This document shows, piece by piece, positions 16,538-26,453 of a DNA stretch of 44,365 nt (positions are counted from its first letter, which is position 1; each line of letters starts with the position of its first letter). The position numbers and the translations under genes were made by a program. The stretch is taken from positions 1 through 44,365 of the forward strand of contig NZ_PHSU01000048.1 of the NCBI RefSeq assembly GCF_002814235.1. Direction: 5' to 3'. The notes below the pieces were generated by a model. That model did not search any database, had not been told where the DNA came from, and worked only from the letters and a program-made list of their open reading frames with translations. This DNA is from Pseudomonas sp. QS1027 (GTDB lineage: Bacteria > Pseudomonadota > Gammaproteobacteria > Pseudomonadales > Pseudomonadaceae).

Positions 16538-17434
16538 TTAGCCGCGCGGGTGATGTTTGGCGTGCATATCCTGCAATCGCGCACGGGCTACATGGGTGTA
16601 GATCTGCGTGGTCGACAGGTCGCTGTGGCCAAGCAACATCTGCACCACCCGCAGGTCGGCGCCATGGTTGAGCAGGTGCGTGGCAAAGGCATGGCGCAGG
16701 GTGTGCGGCGACAGCGATTTGCCGATCCCGGCGACCTTGGCCTGGTGCTTGATCCGGTGCCAGAAGGTCTGGCGGGTCATCTGCTCGCCGCGCTGGCTGG
16801 GAAACAGCACATCGCTGGGGCGTCCGCCGAGCAGTTCGACGCGGGCGTCGCGCATGTAACGCTCGACCCAGACAATCGCCTCTTCGCCCATGGGCACCAG
16901 TCGCTCCTTGCTGCCCTTGCCCATGACCCGCAACACGCCCTGGCGCAGATTGACCTGCTCCAGGGTCAGGCTGATCAGTTCGGTGACCCGCAGCCCGCAG
17001 GCGTAGAGCACTTCGAGCATGGCGCGGTCGCGCTGGCCGATGACCTCGCTCAGGTCCGGCGCGGCCAGCAGTGCTTCCACATCGGCTTCCGACAGGGACT
17101 TGGGTAACGGCCTACCCAACTGCGGCATCTCGACCTGCAAGGTCGGGTCGACGGCAATCAGCCTTTCACGCAACAGGTAACGATAGAAACCACGCACGCC
17201 GGAAAGAAATCGCGCGGTAGAGCGCGGTTTGTAAGCCTGTTCCAGGCGCCAGGCCAGGTGATCGAGGATCAGCTCACGGCCGGCATTCGCCAGTTCCAGG
17301 TCTTTTTCCTGCAACCAGCCATTGAACAAGGCCAGGTCGCTGCGATAGGCGTCCCGGGTGTTGTCGGACAGCCCTTTTTCCAGCCACAGGGCGTCGAGAA
17401 ACTGGTCGATAAGCGGGTGATCGATGGCGGGCAT
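16538..17434 (-). CDS. xerD: Site-specific tyrosine recombinase XerD
   Basis: With XerC, resolves chromosome dimers at dif under FtsK control. The protein of 298 residues equals the E. coli XerD length when started at the ATG at 17434 (MPAIDHPLIDQFLDALW). It has the N-terminal SAM-like core-binding domain (about 5-90) and the catalytic domain with R149 (ACGLRVTEL), H244 and R247 (SPHTLRHAFATHLL), H270 (LLGHSDLSTTQIY) and the nucleophile Y279. It is a housekeeping recombinase and not part of a mobile element: no integrase-associated genes or att repeats are seen. It is followed by dsbC about 130 bp downstream. Confidence 0.97.
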   Translation of the reverse strand: MPAIDHPLIDQFLDALWLEKGLSDNTRDAYRSDLALFNGWLQEKDLELANAGRELILDHLAWRLEQAYKPRSTARFLSGVRGFYRYLLRERLIAVDPTLQVEMPQLGRPLPKSLSEADVEALLAAPDLSEVIGQRDRAMLEVLYACGLRVTELISLTLEQVNLRQGVLRVMGKGSKERLVPMGEEAIVWVERYMRDARVELLGGRPSDVLFPSQRGEQMTRQTFWHRIKHQAKVAGIGKSLSPHTLRHAFATHLLNHGADLRVVQMLLGHSDLSTTQIYTHVARARLQDMHAKHHPRG

Positions 17435-17510
17435 AAGGGCTCGAAAAGCAAAAGGCGATAAGCAGGTCAACTGTGACAGCGCGCCACGGCTTTTTCAAAA
17501 CCCGGAATGC

Positions 17511-17538
17511 AAAAAAGCAGCCCGGAGGCTGCTTTTTT
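17511..17538 (-). terminator. Strong terminator downstream of rplS
   Basis: Perfect 12 bp inverted repeat AAAAAAGCAGCC (17511-17522) and GGCTGCTTTTTT (17527-17538) with loop CGGA. It lies 19 bp beyond the rplS stop and ends the rpsP-rimM-trmD-rplS operon. The flanking A/T runs make it symmetrical, so it can act from either side. Confidence 0.93.
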
Positions 17539-17556
17539 CTGCATCGGAAGCTGGAC

Positions 17557-17907
17557 TTAAGCCAGTTTTTCCTTGATGCGAGCTGCTTTACCCGACAGGT
17601 CGCGCAGGTAGTACAGCTTGGCCTTACGTACATCACCGCGACGCTTGACAGCCATGCTGTCGATTTGCGGGCTGTAGGTCTGGAAAGTACGCTCTACGCC
17701 AACACCGTTGGAGATTTTACGTACGGTGAACGCGCTGTTCACACCGCGGTTACGCTTGGCAATTACCACGCCTTCGAACGCTTGCAGACGCGAACGGTCG
17801 CCTTCCTTCACTTTCACCTGAACGACAATGGTGTCGCCCGGGGCAAAGGTAGGGATCTCTTTGGTCATCTGCTCGGCTTCGAGTTGCAGAATGATTTTGT
17901 TAGTCAT
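17557..17907 (-). CDS. rplS: 50S ribosomal protein L19
   Basis: Ribosomal protein at the 30S-50S interface. The 116-residue sequence is a full-length bL19: MTNKIILQLEAEQM at the N-terminus, the barrel segment FAPGDTIVVQVKVKEGDRSR, FEGVVIAKRNRGVNSAFTVRK and the basic C-terminus with VKRRGDVRKAKLYYLRD. It is the last gene of the rpsP-rimM-trmD-rplS operon, 45 bp after trmD, and is followed by a strong terminator. Confidence 0.99.
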   Translation of the reverse strand: MTNKIILQLEAEQMTKEIPTFAPGDTIVVQVKVKEGDRSRLQAFEGVVIAKRNRGVNSAFTVRKISNGVGVERTFQTYSPQIDSMAVKRRGDVRKAKLYYLRDLSGKAARIKEKLA

Positions 17908-17952
17908 GCTGTGCTCCTAAGGTAAATCGTTCGATCTACCATCGATACGTTG

Positions 17953-18705
17953 TTAACTATCGTCCCGCTCGCGGATGTATTCCTCGAGCAGCTTCTTCTC
18001 TTCTCCAGAAAGCGAGCGGCTTTCCAGAAGATCGGCGCGTCGTTCCGAGGTCCTGCCAAGGGACTGCTTCAGACGCCAACGCCGGATATGTGCGTGGTTG
18101 CCACTGAGCAACACGTCGGGAACACGCTGATCCGCATACACCTCCGGACGGGTGTAGTGCGGGCAATCCAGCAAACCATCCGTGAAGGAATCTTCCTCCG
18201 CGGAGTCCGCATGCCCTAAAGCTCCAGGCAGCAGCCGTGTAACCGCATCTATCAGGACCATCGCCGGCAGCTCGCCACCGGAAAGAACATAGTCCCCAAT
18301 CGACCACTCTTCATCGACATGAGCGTCTATAAAGCGCTCGTCAATGCCTTCATAACGACCTGCAATGAGGATCAAGGCTTCCTCTTTCGCCAGGTCGCGT
18401 ACCGCCAACTGATTGAGTTGCCGGCCTTGGGGCGACAGGTAAATCACCTTCGCCGCCTCCCCTGCTGCTGCCTTGGCCTGAACCAGGGCGTCCTCAAGGG
18501 GCTTGATCTTCATCACCATGCCCGGACCACCGCCAAATGGGCGATCATCCACAGTGTGATGTCGATCCGTCGTGTAGTCCCGCGGGTTCCAACAGGTCAG
18601 CTGCAAGAGCCCCTGTTTCACCGCACGACTGGTGATGCCGTAGTCGCTGATGGCGGAAAACATCTCGGGAAACAAACTGATCACTTCTACGCGCAGGCTA
18701 GCCAT
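17953..18705 (-). CDS. trmD: tRNA (guanine-N1)-methyltransferase
   Basis: Methylates G37 at N1 next to the anticodon in tRNAs reading CUN, CCN and CGG, preventing +1 frameshifts. It is a SPOUT-class dimer. The 250-residue sequence shows the knot region with the S-adenosylmethionine-binding pieces IYLSPQGRQLNQ, LIAGRYEGIDERF and WSIGDYVLSGGELPAM, and the C-terminal RPEVYADQRVPDVLLSGNH. It lies between rimM (3 bp upstream) and rplS (45 bp downstream) in the conserved operon. Confidence 0.99.
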   Translation of the reverse strand: MASLRVEVISLFPEMFSAISDYGITSRAVKQGLLQLTCWNPRDYTTDRHHTVDDRPFGGGPGMVMKIKPLEDALVQAKAAAGEAAKVIYLSPQGRQLNQLAVRDLAKEEALILIAGRYEGIDERFIDAHVDEEWSIGDYVLSGGELPAMVLIDAVTRLLPGALGHADSAEEDSFTDGLLDCPHYTRPEVYADQRVPDVLLSGNHAHIRRWRLKQSLGRTSERRADLLESRSLSGEEKKLLEEYIRERDDS

Positions 18706-18708
18706 CGC

Positions 18709-19245
18709 TTAGAAGTCCGCGTCCCAATCCACCTTCATCTCGCCAGCGACCAGGTCGACAGCCAACACGCATTGCTCCGTATAGGGCAACAGGCGTTCGC
18801 GATCATCCAGGCTGCCCGGGCAAGGCTTGACCACCATGACATCATTCGAGCCAGTCTCCAGCAGGTGATCGATTTTCCCGAACAGTTGCCCGAGGGTGTC
18901 GATGACCTTGAGACCTTCCAGCTGGTACCAGTAGTACTCGCCGTCGGTCAGGTCTGGGAACAGGTTGCGTGGCACGCAGATCTCATAACCGGCCAGAAGA
19001 CGCGCTTCTTCACGATCATCGAGATCCTTGAGCTTTGCGACCAGGAACTTGTCGTTCCCGCGTCCGCTGACCAGCTCTACCTGTTTCACGCTACCTTCGC
19101 GCCGGAGCGTCCAGGTTTTGTAGTCCAACAGGTTTTTAATTGGATCAGTAAAGGAATAAACCTTCACTTCGCCGCGAACGCCATGAACAGAATAGATCTT
19201 GCCGATAACGATCAAATCATCGGTAGGGGCCGGCGTCGCGTTCAT
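18709..19245 (-). CDS. rimM: Ribosome maturation factor RimM
   Basis: Assists maturation of the 30S head by binding S19. The 178-residue protein has an N-terminal RimM barrel (LIVIGKIYSVHGVRGEVKVY, about residues 10-29) and a C-terminal PRC-barrel (DGEYYWYQLEGLKV onward, ending LAVDLVAGEMKVDWDADF). It is 5 bp downstream of rpsP and 3 bp upstream of trmD, so the genes are tightly co-transcribed and probably translationally coupled. Confidence 0.98.
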   Translation of the reverse strand: MNATPAPTDDLIVIGKIYSVHGVRGEVKVYSFTDPIKNLLDYKTWTLRREGSVKQVELVSGRGNDKFLVAKLKDLDDREEARLLAGYEICVPRNLFPDLTDGEYYWYQLEGLKVIDTLGQLFGKIDHLLETGSNDVMVVKPCPGSLDDRERLLPYTEQCVLAVDLVAGEMKVDWDADF

Positions 19246-19250
19246 ATTGC

Positions 19251-19502
19251 TCAGGCCGCAACCTTAGCGTTTTCCTTCAGCAACTGAGCAACACGCTCAG
19301 AAGGTTGTGCACCAACGCTCAGCCAGTAGGCTACGCGCTCTTGGTTCACGGACAGACGAACTTCCTGACCACGAGCAACCGGGTTGAAGAAACCCACTTG
19401 TTCTTTGTGCGAACCGTCACGAGCGTTGCGGCTGTCGGTTACGGTCAGGTGGTAAAACGGGCGCTTTTTGGAGCCGCCAAGGGCAAGACGGATTGTTAGC
19501 AT
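19251..19502 (-). CDS. rpsP: 30S ribosomal protein S16
   Basis: Ribosomal protein needed for early 30S assembly. It is full length at 83 residues: MLTIRLALGGSKKRPFYHL at the start, VTDSRNARDG and the core VGFFNP, with a C-terminal tail (PSERVAQLLKENAK). It is the first gene of the rpsP-rimM-trmD-rplS operon. A sigma-70-type promoter lies 70-100 bp upstream, listed separately. Confidence 0.99.
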   Translation of the reverse strand: MLTIRLALGGSKKRPFYHLTVTDSRNARDGSHKEQVGFFNPVARGQEVRLSVNQERVAYWLSVGAQPSERVAQLLKENAKVAA

Positions 19503-19574
19503 GTGAACATCGTTCCTGTAGTCGGTGCTGCAAATCTAAATGCACAGCGGGCATGGGTGCCCGAAAGGCCGCAT

Positions 19575-19602
19575 ATTCTAAGGAATATACGGACTTTTGC
19601 AA
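19575..19602 (-). promoter_or_regulatory. Sigma-70-type promoter of the rpsP operon
   Basis: On the minus strand, -35 TTGCAA (19597-19602), a 16 bp spacer and -10 TAGAAT (19575-19580). Transcription should begin near 19568, giving an untranslated leader of about 65 bases before the rpsP ATG at 19502, just after a Shine-Dalgarno-like AGGAACG. The position and near-consensus elements fit a strong constitutive promoter. Confidence 0.75.
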
Positions 19603-19650
19603 ATGACTTTTTCCGGCGCCCGGCGCCGTGCAATCTGGATTTGCCATAGA

Positions 19651-19723
19651 GCCGTCGTCAAGACGGCAGGTCAGCTCCCGCTAAACGCGGGTTTACTGGC
19701 GATCCCCCGCATCCCTGCGGGGG
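19651..19723 (-). other. Structured 3' region after ffh (three small hairpins)
   Basis: Three short inverted repeats lie between the ffh stop and the rpsP promoter: CCCCCGCA/TGCGGGGG (19704-19723, loop TCCC), CCCGC/GCGGG (19677-19691) and GCCGTC/GACGGC (19651-19667). None has a good T-tract on the minus strand, so they are better described as mRNA 3'-end structure or weak terminators for ffh. Confidence 0.45.
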
Positions 19724-19755
19724 GTAGCGCCGACCGTCAGGTCGACGCGAATCTT

Positions 19756-21132
<1,377 letters not shown>

Positions 21133-21228
21133 GCGCGATCCTTTGAGGCCCTTATGGAGACCGAAGTGATGGCTGCCGGAACAAGGAAAAACAGCGCCTG
21201 GCGAGCCTGCGGCGTGGGCAGGTCGCGG

Positions 21229-21234
21229 ATTATA
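21229..21234 (-). promoter_or_regulatory. Candidate -10 element for ffh
   Basis: An exact TATAAT on the minus strand about 95 bp upstream of the ffh start, in the divergent space between ffh and the CcsA-like gene. No convincing -35 is seen 16-18 bp further upstream, so this is a tentative promoter. Confidence 0.4.
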
Positions 21235-21329
21235 GCGGAGACTGCATGCCGCCACTAGCGCCACGGTCTTTCGTGGACTGGGGGTTCTATGCCAAACTCA
21301 GCGCCTTTCGGGCTTGCCTAACAGGACTT

Positions 21330-22142
21330 ATGCTCCCTTTGTCACCCAGTTTGCTGACCAGCCTCGCCGCCGCCTTCATCTACGCCGCTGCGACCCTCTA
21401 TCAAGGCACCCGCCTGCGCCAGGGCGCCAAGGCGAACAAACGCCTGCTGGTCGGGCTCGGCGTGATCGCCGTGATCGCCCACGCGGTGAGCCTGCTCACC
21501 CACCTGATGACCCCGATCGGCCTGGGCCTGGACTTTTTCAACGCCGCCAGCCTGATCGCCGTCGCCGTGATCGCCCTGACCCTGGTGGCCTGCTCGCGCA
21601 TCCCGGTGGAAAACCTGCTGCTCCTGCTGTTCCCGCTGGGCCTGCTGACGGTGCTGCTGGCGCAGTTCGCGCCCTCGGGCACGGTGCAGATCATCGACGA
21701 GGAACCGGGCATCCTCGCGCATATCCTGCTGTCGATCCTGGCCTACGGCATGTTCACCATCGCAGTGTTCCAGGCCCTGCTCCTGCTGCTGCAGGACCAC
21801 CAGCTGAAAAACAAGCACCCTTCCGGTCTGATCCGCAACTTCCCGCCGCTGCAAACCATGGAAAGCCTGCTGTTCGGCTTCCTCTGGGCAGGCTGGAGCC
21901 TGCTGTCGCTGTCGTTGATCTCCGGCTGGCTGTTCGTCGAGAACCTGTTCGCCCAGCACCTGGTGCACAAGACCCTGCTGGCCTGCCTGGCCTGGGTGGT
22001 GTTCAGCGTGCTGCTGTGGGGGCGCAATCGCCTCGGCTGGCGCGGGCACAAGGCGATCCGCTGGACCCTGGCCGGTTTCTGCCTGCTGATGCTGGCCTAT
22101 TTCGGCAGCAAGCTGGTCCGCGAATACATCCTGCATATCTGA
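21330..22142 (+). CDS. CcsA/YpjD-like cytochrome c assembly family membrane protein
   Basis: An inner-membrane protein of 270 residues with about eight hydrophobic helices. It belongs to the cytochrome C assembly (CcsA/CcmC-related) family, whose members handle haem for c-type cytochromes. This branch corresponds to E. coli YpjD, whose function is not firmly established. The ATG at 21330 (MLPLSPSLLTSLAAAF) has AGGA just upstream and begins directly with the first helix. Loop histidines such as H in LLTHLM and LVHKTLL, and the conserved W region of the family, are present. It sits between ffh and the CorB-like gene, the same neighbourhood as in E. coli, and the next gene starts 15 bp later. 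Confidence 0.85.
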   Translation: MLPLSPSLLTSLAAAFIYAAATLYQGTRLRQGAKANKRLLVGLGVIAVIAHAVSLLTHLMTPIGLGLDFFNAASLIAVAVIALTLVACSRIPVENLLLLLFPLGLLTVLLAQFAPSGTVQIIDEEPGILAHILLSILAYGMFTIAVFQALLLLLQDHQLKNKHPSGLIRNFPPLQTMESLLFGFLWAGWSLLSLSLISGWLFVENLFAQHLVHKTLLACLAWVVFSVLLWGRNRLGWRGHKAIRWTLAGFCLLMLAYFGSKLVREYILHI

Positions 22143-22157
22143 CGGGCATACAAGACC

Positions 22158-23402
22158 ATGGACAACCTGCCCGCCGGGCCAATGCTCGCCGTATTGGCCC
22201 TGCTGATTCTCTGGTCGGCGCTGTTTACCGCCGTTGAAGTCGCGCAGCATCAGCTCGCCGCCCTGCGCCCGCCCTCGCGCACGGGTGAAAAACCCTCCGC
22301 CAGGATGAAGTTCCCCCGCGACAGCTTGATCCTGTGCAATACCCTGTGTCGGGTCGTGGTCGTGATCATTGGCACCCTGCTGTCGATCCTCGAGTGGGGC
22401 CAGCATGGGCCCTGGCTGGCCTGCCTGGGCGCCACGGTGTTGCTGCTGGTCTTCGCCGACTACCTGCCGCGCCTGCTCGCCGTCCGTTATCCCGAACCGA
22501 TCCTGGCCACCGGCAATGCGTTGCTGAGCATTCCGCTGAAAATCCTCTACCCGGCAGCCTGGTTGCTGAACGGTATCGCCCGACTGTTGCTGCGCCCTTT
22601 CATCAGCAAGGCCGGCGCGGTCAAGCAGAACGATGAAGACCAGCCGCCCCTCGATCCGGAAGACGAACCGGAACATCCGCCGCGCAACCAGTCGCTGTCC
22701 AGCATCCATGCGCTGAACAACATCACGGTCAACGACATCCTGGTACCGCGCAGCGAAGTGGATGGGATCAACCTCGACGACTCCATCGAGGAAATCACCG
22801 CGCAGCTGTTGAAGAACCGCCGTACCCGCCTGCCGGTGTTCCACAACGATATCAACCAGGTCGAGGCGGTGATCAATACCCGCCAGATCCTCAATCTGCT
22901 GTTCGATGCCAGCCTGACCAAAGCGGCCCTGCTCGCCGCCTGCCACGAGCCGTATTTCGTCCCGGAAAGCACGCCGCTGCAACTGCAACTGCTGAATTTC
23001 CACAAGCAGCAACGGCGCCTGGGCATGGTGGTGGACGAATACGGTGAAGTGCTGGGCATCGTCACCCTGGAAGATATCCTCGAAGAAATCGTCGGCGAAT
23101 TCGAAAGCGAACACAGCCTCGACAACCCGCACATCCATCCGCAGGCCGATGGCCGGCTGGTGATCGAAGGTGCCGCATCGATTCGCGAGCTGAACAAGAG
23201 CCTGGGCTGGCACCTGCCCAGCGACGGCCCGAAAACCCTCAACGGCCTGGTCACCGAAGCGCTGGAAACCATTCCGGAGAGCGCCGTGTGCCTGAAGATC
23301 GGCCGTTACCGCCTGGAAATCCTCGAAACCGAGGACAACCGGGTCAGCCGGGTGCTGGTCTGGCATACCAGCTCTACCCCAGCGGTGACCCCGCCCCTCT
23401 GA
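22158..23402 (+). CDS. HlyC/CorC family membrane protein (CNNM domain, CBS pair)
   Basis: This 414-residue protein has an N-terminal CNNM (DUF21) transmembrane domain (about 5-160, three to four helices), a CBS pair (about 190-315; VNDILVPRSEVDGI and MVVDEYGEVLGIVTLEDILEEI) and the C-terminal CorC_HlyC domain (about 330-405). It resembles E. coli YfjD (CorB), and the ffh-ypjD-yfjD order supports this. Such proteins are implicated in magnesium/cobalt efflux or homeostasis, and the CBS pair probably binds ATP. It lies 15 bp after the CcsA-like gene and is probably co-transcribed. Ion specificity is inferred from the family. Confidence 0.88.
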   Translation: MDNLPAGPMLAVLALLILWSALFTAVEVAQHQLAALRPPSRTGEKPSARMKFPRDSLILCNTLCRVVVVIIGTLLSILEWGQHGPWLACLGATVLLLVFADYLPRLLAVRYPEPILATGNALLSIPLKILYPAAWLLNGIARLLLRPFISKAGAVKQNDEDQPPLDPEDEPEHPPRNQSLSSIHALNNITVNDILVPRSEVDGINLDDSIEEITAQLLKNRRTRLPVFHNDINQVEAVINTRQILNLLFDASLTKAALLAACHEPYFVPESTPLQLQLLNFHKQQRRLGMVVDEYGEVLGIVTLEDILEEIVGEFESEHSLDNPHIHPQADGRLVIEGAASIRELNKSLGWHLPSDGPKTLNGLVTEALETIPESAVCLKIGRYRLEILETEDNRVSRVLVWHTSSTPAVTPPL

Positions 23403-23785
23403 CCGATTCGAAAACACCGCCTCCCTTGTAGGAGCCGGCTTGCTGGCGATGAGGCCAGGAAGCCTTGCATCGTTTCGACGGACGCCATCGCCAGCAAGCC
23501 GGCTCCTACAGTGTGGTGTTTCAACGCCAAGTCTCGCCGACCTCAGGCCTGCCACACGGACTGCAAGGCCTTCGCTCTTGTTTGATCCGTCAGCGCCTTC
23601 CTATAATCGGACCGGCTTACCCAGCCCAGCCGGACCGCCTGCTTACCCGCAACCCGCGCCCTCCGGCCCCACACGTTGTGACAATCCGACGTTGGCTCGA
23701 ACCTTGAGCCGCGCGGGACCAGCCCTTATCCCTGGGCGTTCAATACTAATAATTCGCACGCGCAAGACTTTCAGGGACGCCCGCA
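23403..23785. other. Intergenic region with a REP pair, upstream of the MFS gene
   Basis: This 383 bp gap holds a REP pair at 23428-23511, then about 270 bp leading to the MFS transporter start. No credible gene is seen. The promoter of the transporter should be in the last 200 bp (AT-richer near 23740-23765, TACTAATAATTCG), but I cannot fix a -35/-10 pair. Confidence 0.6.
23428..23511. repeat. REP pair (REPIN), perfect 24 bp arms
   Basis: Left arm 23428-23451 (TGTAGGAGCCGGCTTGCTGG..., ending CGAT) and right arm 23488-23511 are exact reverse complements over 24 bp, separated by 36 bp. It is the same family as the elements at 1732-1815 and 44285-44365, but with no mismatches, which suggests a younger or actively maintained copy. 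It lies 25 bp after the CorB-like gene stop and could stabilise its mRNA end. Confidence 0.92.
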
Positions 23786-25102
23786 ATGACTTCCAGCAGC
23801 ACCTTTGACACTGCCACGCCGAGCAAACCGCTGAACTCGACCGCCCGGGTGGCGACCGCCAGCTTTATCGGCACGGCCATCGAGTTCTACGACTTCTACG
23901 TCTATGCCACCGCCGCCGCCCTGGTGATCGGCCCGGTGTTTTTTCCCCAGACCGACAGCACCGCGCAGATGCTCTCGGCCTTCCTGACCTTCGGCATCGC
24001 CTTCCTTGCCCGCCCGCTGGGCTCGATCCTGTTCGGTCACTTTGGTGACCGCATCGGGCGTAAATCGACGCTGGTCGCTTCGTTGCTGCTGATGGGCGTG
24101 TGCACCACGCTGATCGGCGTACTGCCCGGCTACGCGACCATTGGTGCCTGGGCACCGATCCTCTTGTGCCTGTTGCGCTTCGGCCAGGGCCTGGGGCTTG
24201 GCGGGGAATGGGGCGGGGCCGCGCTGCTGGCAACCGAAAACGCCCCCGAAGGCAAGCGCGCCTGGTTCGGCATGTTTCCGCAACTGGGCCCTTCGATCGG
24301 CTTTCTCGCCGCCAACGGCTTGTTCCTGATCCTGGCCATGACCCTGAGCGACGAACAATTCCGCTCCTGGGGCTGGCGCATTCCGTTCCTGCTCAGCGCC
24401 GCGCTGGTGATGGTCGGCCTGTATGTGCGCCTCAAGCTCGAGGAAACGCCGATCTTCGCCAATGCCGTGGCCCGCCAGGAACGGGTGAAAATGCCGCTGG
24501 TCGAGCTCTTCAGCCGCTATTGGGCACCGGTGCTGCTCGGCTCACTGGCCATGGTGGTGTGTTACGCGCTGTTCTATATCTCGGCGGTGTTTTCCCTGAG
24601 CTATGGCGTGGCCAACCTTGGCTACAGTCGCGAGACCTTCCTCGGGCTGCTGTGTTTTGCCGTGTTGTTCATGGCCGCGGCCACGCCACTGGCGGCCTGG
24701 GCCAGCGACCGCTTCGGGCGCAAGCCGGTGCTGATTCTTGGCGGGGTGCTGGCACTGCTGTCCGGCTTTACCATGGAGCCGTTGCTGGGCCACGGCTCGA
24801 CCACGGGCGTCGCGCTGTTCCTGTGCCTTGAGCTGTTTCTGATGGGGATCACTTTCGCGCCGATGGGGGCGTTGCTGCCGGAGCTGTTTCCGACCCACGT
24901 GCGTTATACCGGCGCATCGGCGGCGTATAACCTGGGCGGCATCGTCGGGGCTTCGGCCGCACCGTTCTTTGCCCAGAAGCTGGTGGCGATGGGCGGCTTG
25001 AGTTGGGTCGGCGGGTATGTATCAGGGGCGGCGGCGTTGAGCCTGATTGCGATTTTCTGCTTGAAGGAGACGCGCTACAACGATTTGAACAAGGTGGGCT
25101 GA
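23786..25102 (+). CDS. MFS transporter, metabolite:H+ symporter (MHS) family
   Basis: A 12-helix inner-membrane symporter of 438 residues. The first-loop signatures are characteristic of the MHS/ShiA-ProP-like group: GTAIEFYDFYVYATAAA in helix 1, FGHFGDRIGRKSTL between helices 2 and 3 (the MFS loop motif) and LLRFGQGLGLGGEWGGA in helix 4. A second, weaker copy of the loop motif is SDRFGRKPVLILGG. Members carry shikimate, alpha-ketoglutarate, citrate, osmolytes and other organic acids. The substrate here is not evident, as no catabolic gene adjoins it. It is a single transcription unit, ending at the hairpin 25112-25142 shared with purT. Confidence 0.92.
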   Translation: MTSSSTFDTATPSKPLNSTARVATASFIGTAIEFYDFYVYATAAALVIGPVFFPQTDSTAQMLSAFLTFGIAFLARPLGSILFGHFGDRIGRKSTLVASLLLMGVCTTLIGVLPGYATIGAWAPILLCLLRFGQGLGLGGEWGGAALLATENAPEGKRAWFGMFPQLGPSIGFLAANGLFLILAMTLSDEQFRSWGWRIPFLLSAALVMVGLYVRLKLEETPIFANAVARQERVKMPLVELFSRYWAPVLLGSLAMVVCYALFYISAVFSLSYGVANLGYSRETFLGLLCFAVLFMAAATPLAAWASDRFGRKPVLILGGVLALLSGFTMEPLLGHGSTTGVALFLCLELFLMGITFAPMGALLPELFPTHVRYTGASAAYNLGGIVGASAAPFFAQKLVAMGGLSWVGGYVSGAAALSLIAIFCLKETRYNDLNKVG

Positions 25103-25111
25103 CAGACCATC

Positions 25112-25142
25112 GATCATTCCCACGCAGGGCGTGGGAATGATC
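25112..25142. terminator. Bidirectional hairpin between convergent MFS and purT genes
   Basis: A perfect 14 bp inverted repeat, GATCATTCCCACGC (25112-25125) and GCGTGGGAATGATC (25129-25142), with loop AGG. It occupies nearly all of the 53 bp between the two convergent stop codons. No long T-tract follows on either side, so it may work as an mRNA-stabilising 3' structure as well as a terminator. Confidence 0.7.
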
Positions 25143-25155
25143 AGCACAACAGGGG

Positions 25156-26337
25156 TTACAGCTCGACCACAACCGCCTGAGCAGCACGGGTCGCCTTGGC
25201 CCGCGCGGCTTCGATCGACTCGTCCCGCGCCAGGGCCACGCCCATGCGGCGCTGGCCGTTGACTTCCGGCTTGCCGAACAGACGCAAGGCGGTATCCGGC
25301 TCGCTCAACGCCATACCGAGGTTGGCGAACGCAGTCTGGGTCGACTGCCCTTCCACCAGGATCACCGCCGACGCCGACGGACCGAACTGACGGATCAACG
25401 GGATCGGCAAGCCGAGAATCGCCCGGGCATGCAGCGCAAACTGCGACAGGTCCTGGGAAATCATGGTCACCATGCCGGTGTCATGAGGGCGCGGCGAGAC
25501 TTCGCTGAACCACACCTGGTCGCCCTTGATAAACAACTCGACGCCAAACATGCCGCGCCCGCCCAGGGCCTCTGTCACCGCCTTGGCGACCCGCTCCGAC
25601 TCGGCCAAAGCCAACGGGCTCATGGCCTGGGGCTGCCAGGATTCCTGGTAGTCACCTTTCTCCTGACGGTGGCCGACCGGCGCGCAAAAGGTGGTGCCGC
25701 CCACATGACGAACGGTCAGCAGGGTGATTTCGTAGTCGAAGTCGATAAAACCCTCGACGATCACCCGGCCCTTACCGGCACGTCCGCCTTCCTGGGCGTA
25801 GTCCCAGGCCTTCTGCACATCGTCGACGCTGCGCAGCAGGCTCTGGCCCTTGCCCGAAGAACTCATCACCGGCTTGACCACACACGGGAAGCCCAGGTCG
25901 GTAACGGCCTGGCTGTAGGCCTCGAAGGTGTCGGCGAAGTGGTACGGCGAGGTCGGCAGCTGCAACTCTTCGGCGGCCAGGCGACGGATGCCTTCACGGT
26001 TCATGGTCAGTTGCGCGGCACGGGCGGTCGGCACCACGGTGAAGCCTTCGGCTTCCAGTTCCACCAGGGTGGCGGTGGCGATGGCTTCGATTTCCGGGAC
26101 GATGAAATGCGGCTTCTCGGCCTCGATCACCGCCCGCAGGGCCGCGCCGTCGAGCATATTGATCACGTGGCTGCGATGGGCCACCTGCATGGCCGGCGCA
26201 TCGGCGTAACGGTCAACGGCAATCACTTCGACGCCCAGGCGTTGCAGCTCGATCACCACTTCCTTGCCCAGCTCACCACAGCCACAGAGCAATACGCGAG
26301 TCGCGGTCGACGACAGTGGAGTTCCGATACGGGTCAT
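25156..26337 (-). CDS. purT: Formate-dependent phosphoribosylglycinamide formyltransferase (GART 2)
   Basis: Third step of purine synthesis: uses ATP and formate to formylate GAR, an alternative to folate-dependent PurN. The 393-residue ATP-grasp protein has the N-terminal loop VLLCGCGELGKEV, the GAR-phosphate/metal region (EIEAIATATLVELE), ATP-grasp pieces (PCVVKPVMSSSGKGQSLL; GRVIVEGFIDFDYEITLL) and FSEVSPRPHDTGMVT near residue 275, containing the Mg ligands. The ATG at 26337 has GAGG ahead. It converges with the MFS gene. purL is also in this window, but about 12 kb away and in a separate unit. Confidence 0.97.
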   Translation of the reverse strand: MTRIGTPLSSTATRVLLCGCGELGKEVVIELQRLGVEVIAVDRYADAPAMQVAHRSHVINMLDGAALRAVIEAEKPHFIVPEIEAIATATLVELEAEGFTVVPTARAAQLTMNREGIRRLAAEELQLPTSPYHFADTFEAYSQAVTDLGFPCVVKPVMSSSGKGQSLLRSVDDVQKAWDYAQEGGRAGKGRVIVEGFIDFDYEITLLTVRHVGGTTFCAPVGHRQEKGDYQESWQPQAMSPLALAESERVAKAVTEALGGRGMFGVELFIKGDQVWFSEVSPRPHDTGMVTMISQDLSQFALHARAILGLPIPLIRQFGPSASAVILVEGQSTQTAFANLGMALSEPDTALRLFGKPEVNGQRRMGVALARDESIEAARAKATRAAQAVVVEL

Positions 26338-26453
26338 TTCAGGTCCTCAAGGAAGCAGATCAACGACAGCGCCTGGACAATCAGGCACCTGTCGGGAAGA
26401 AAGGCCGGCATTTTACATGAACTGGACGGGACATGAACCGAAGTGGCGTGGCT

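Noticed and set aside
16538..17434. xerD as a mobile-element integrase
   Set aside because: The length, sequence and xerD-dsbC-hom context identify the housekeeping recombinase; no att repeats or cargo genes are present.
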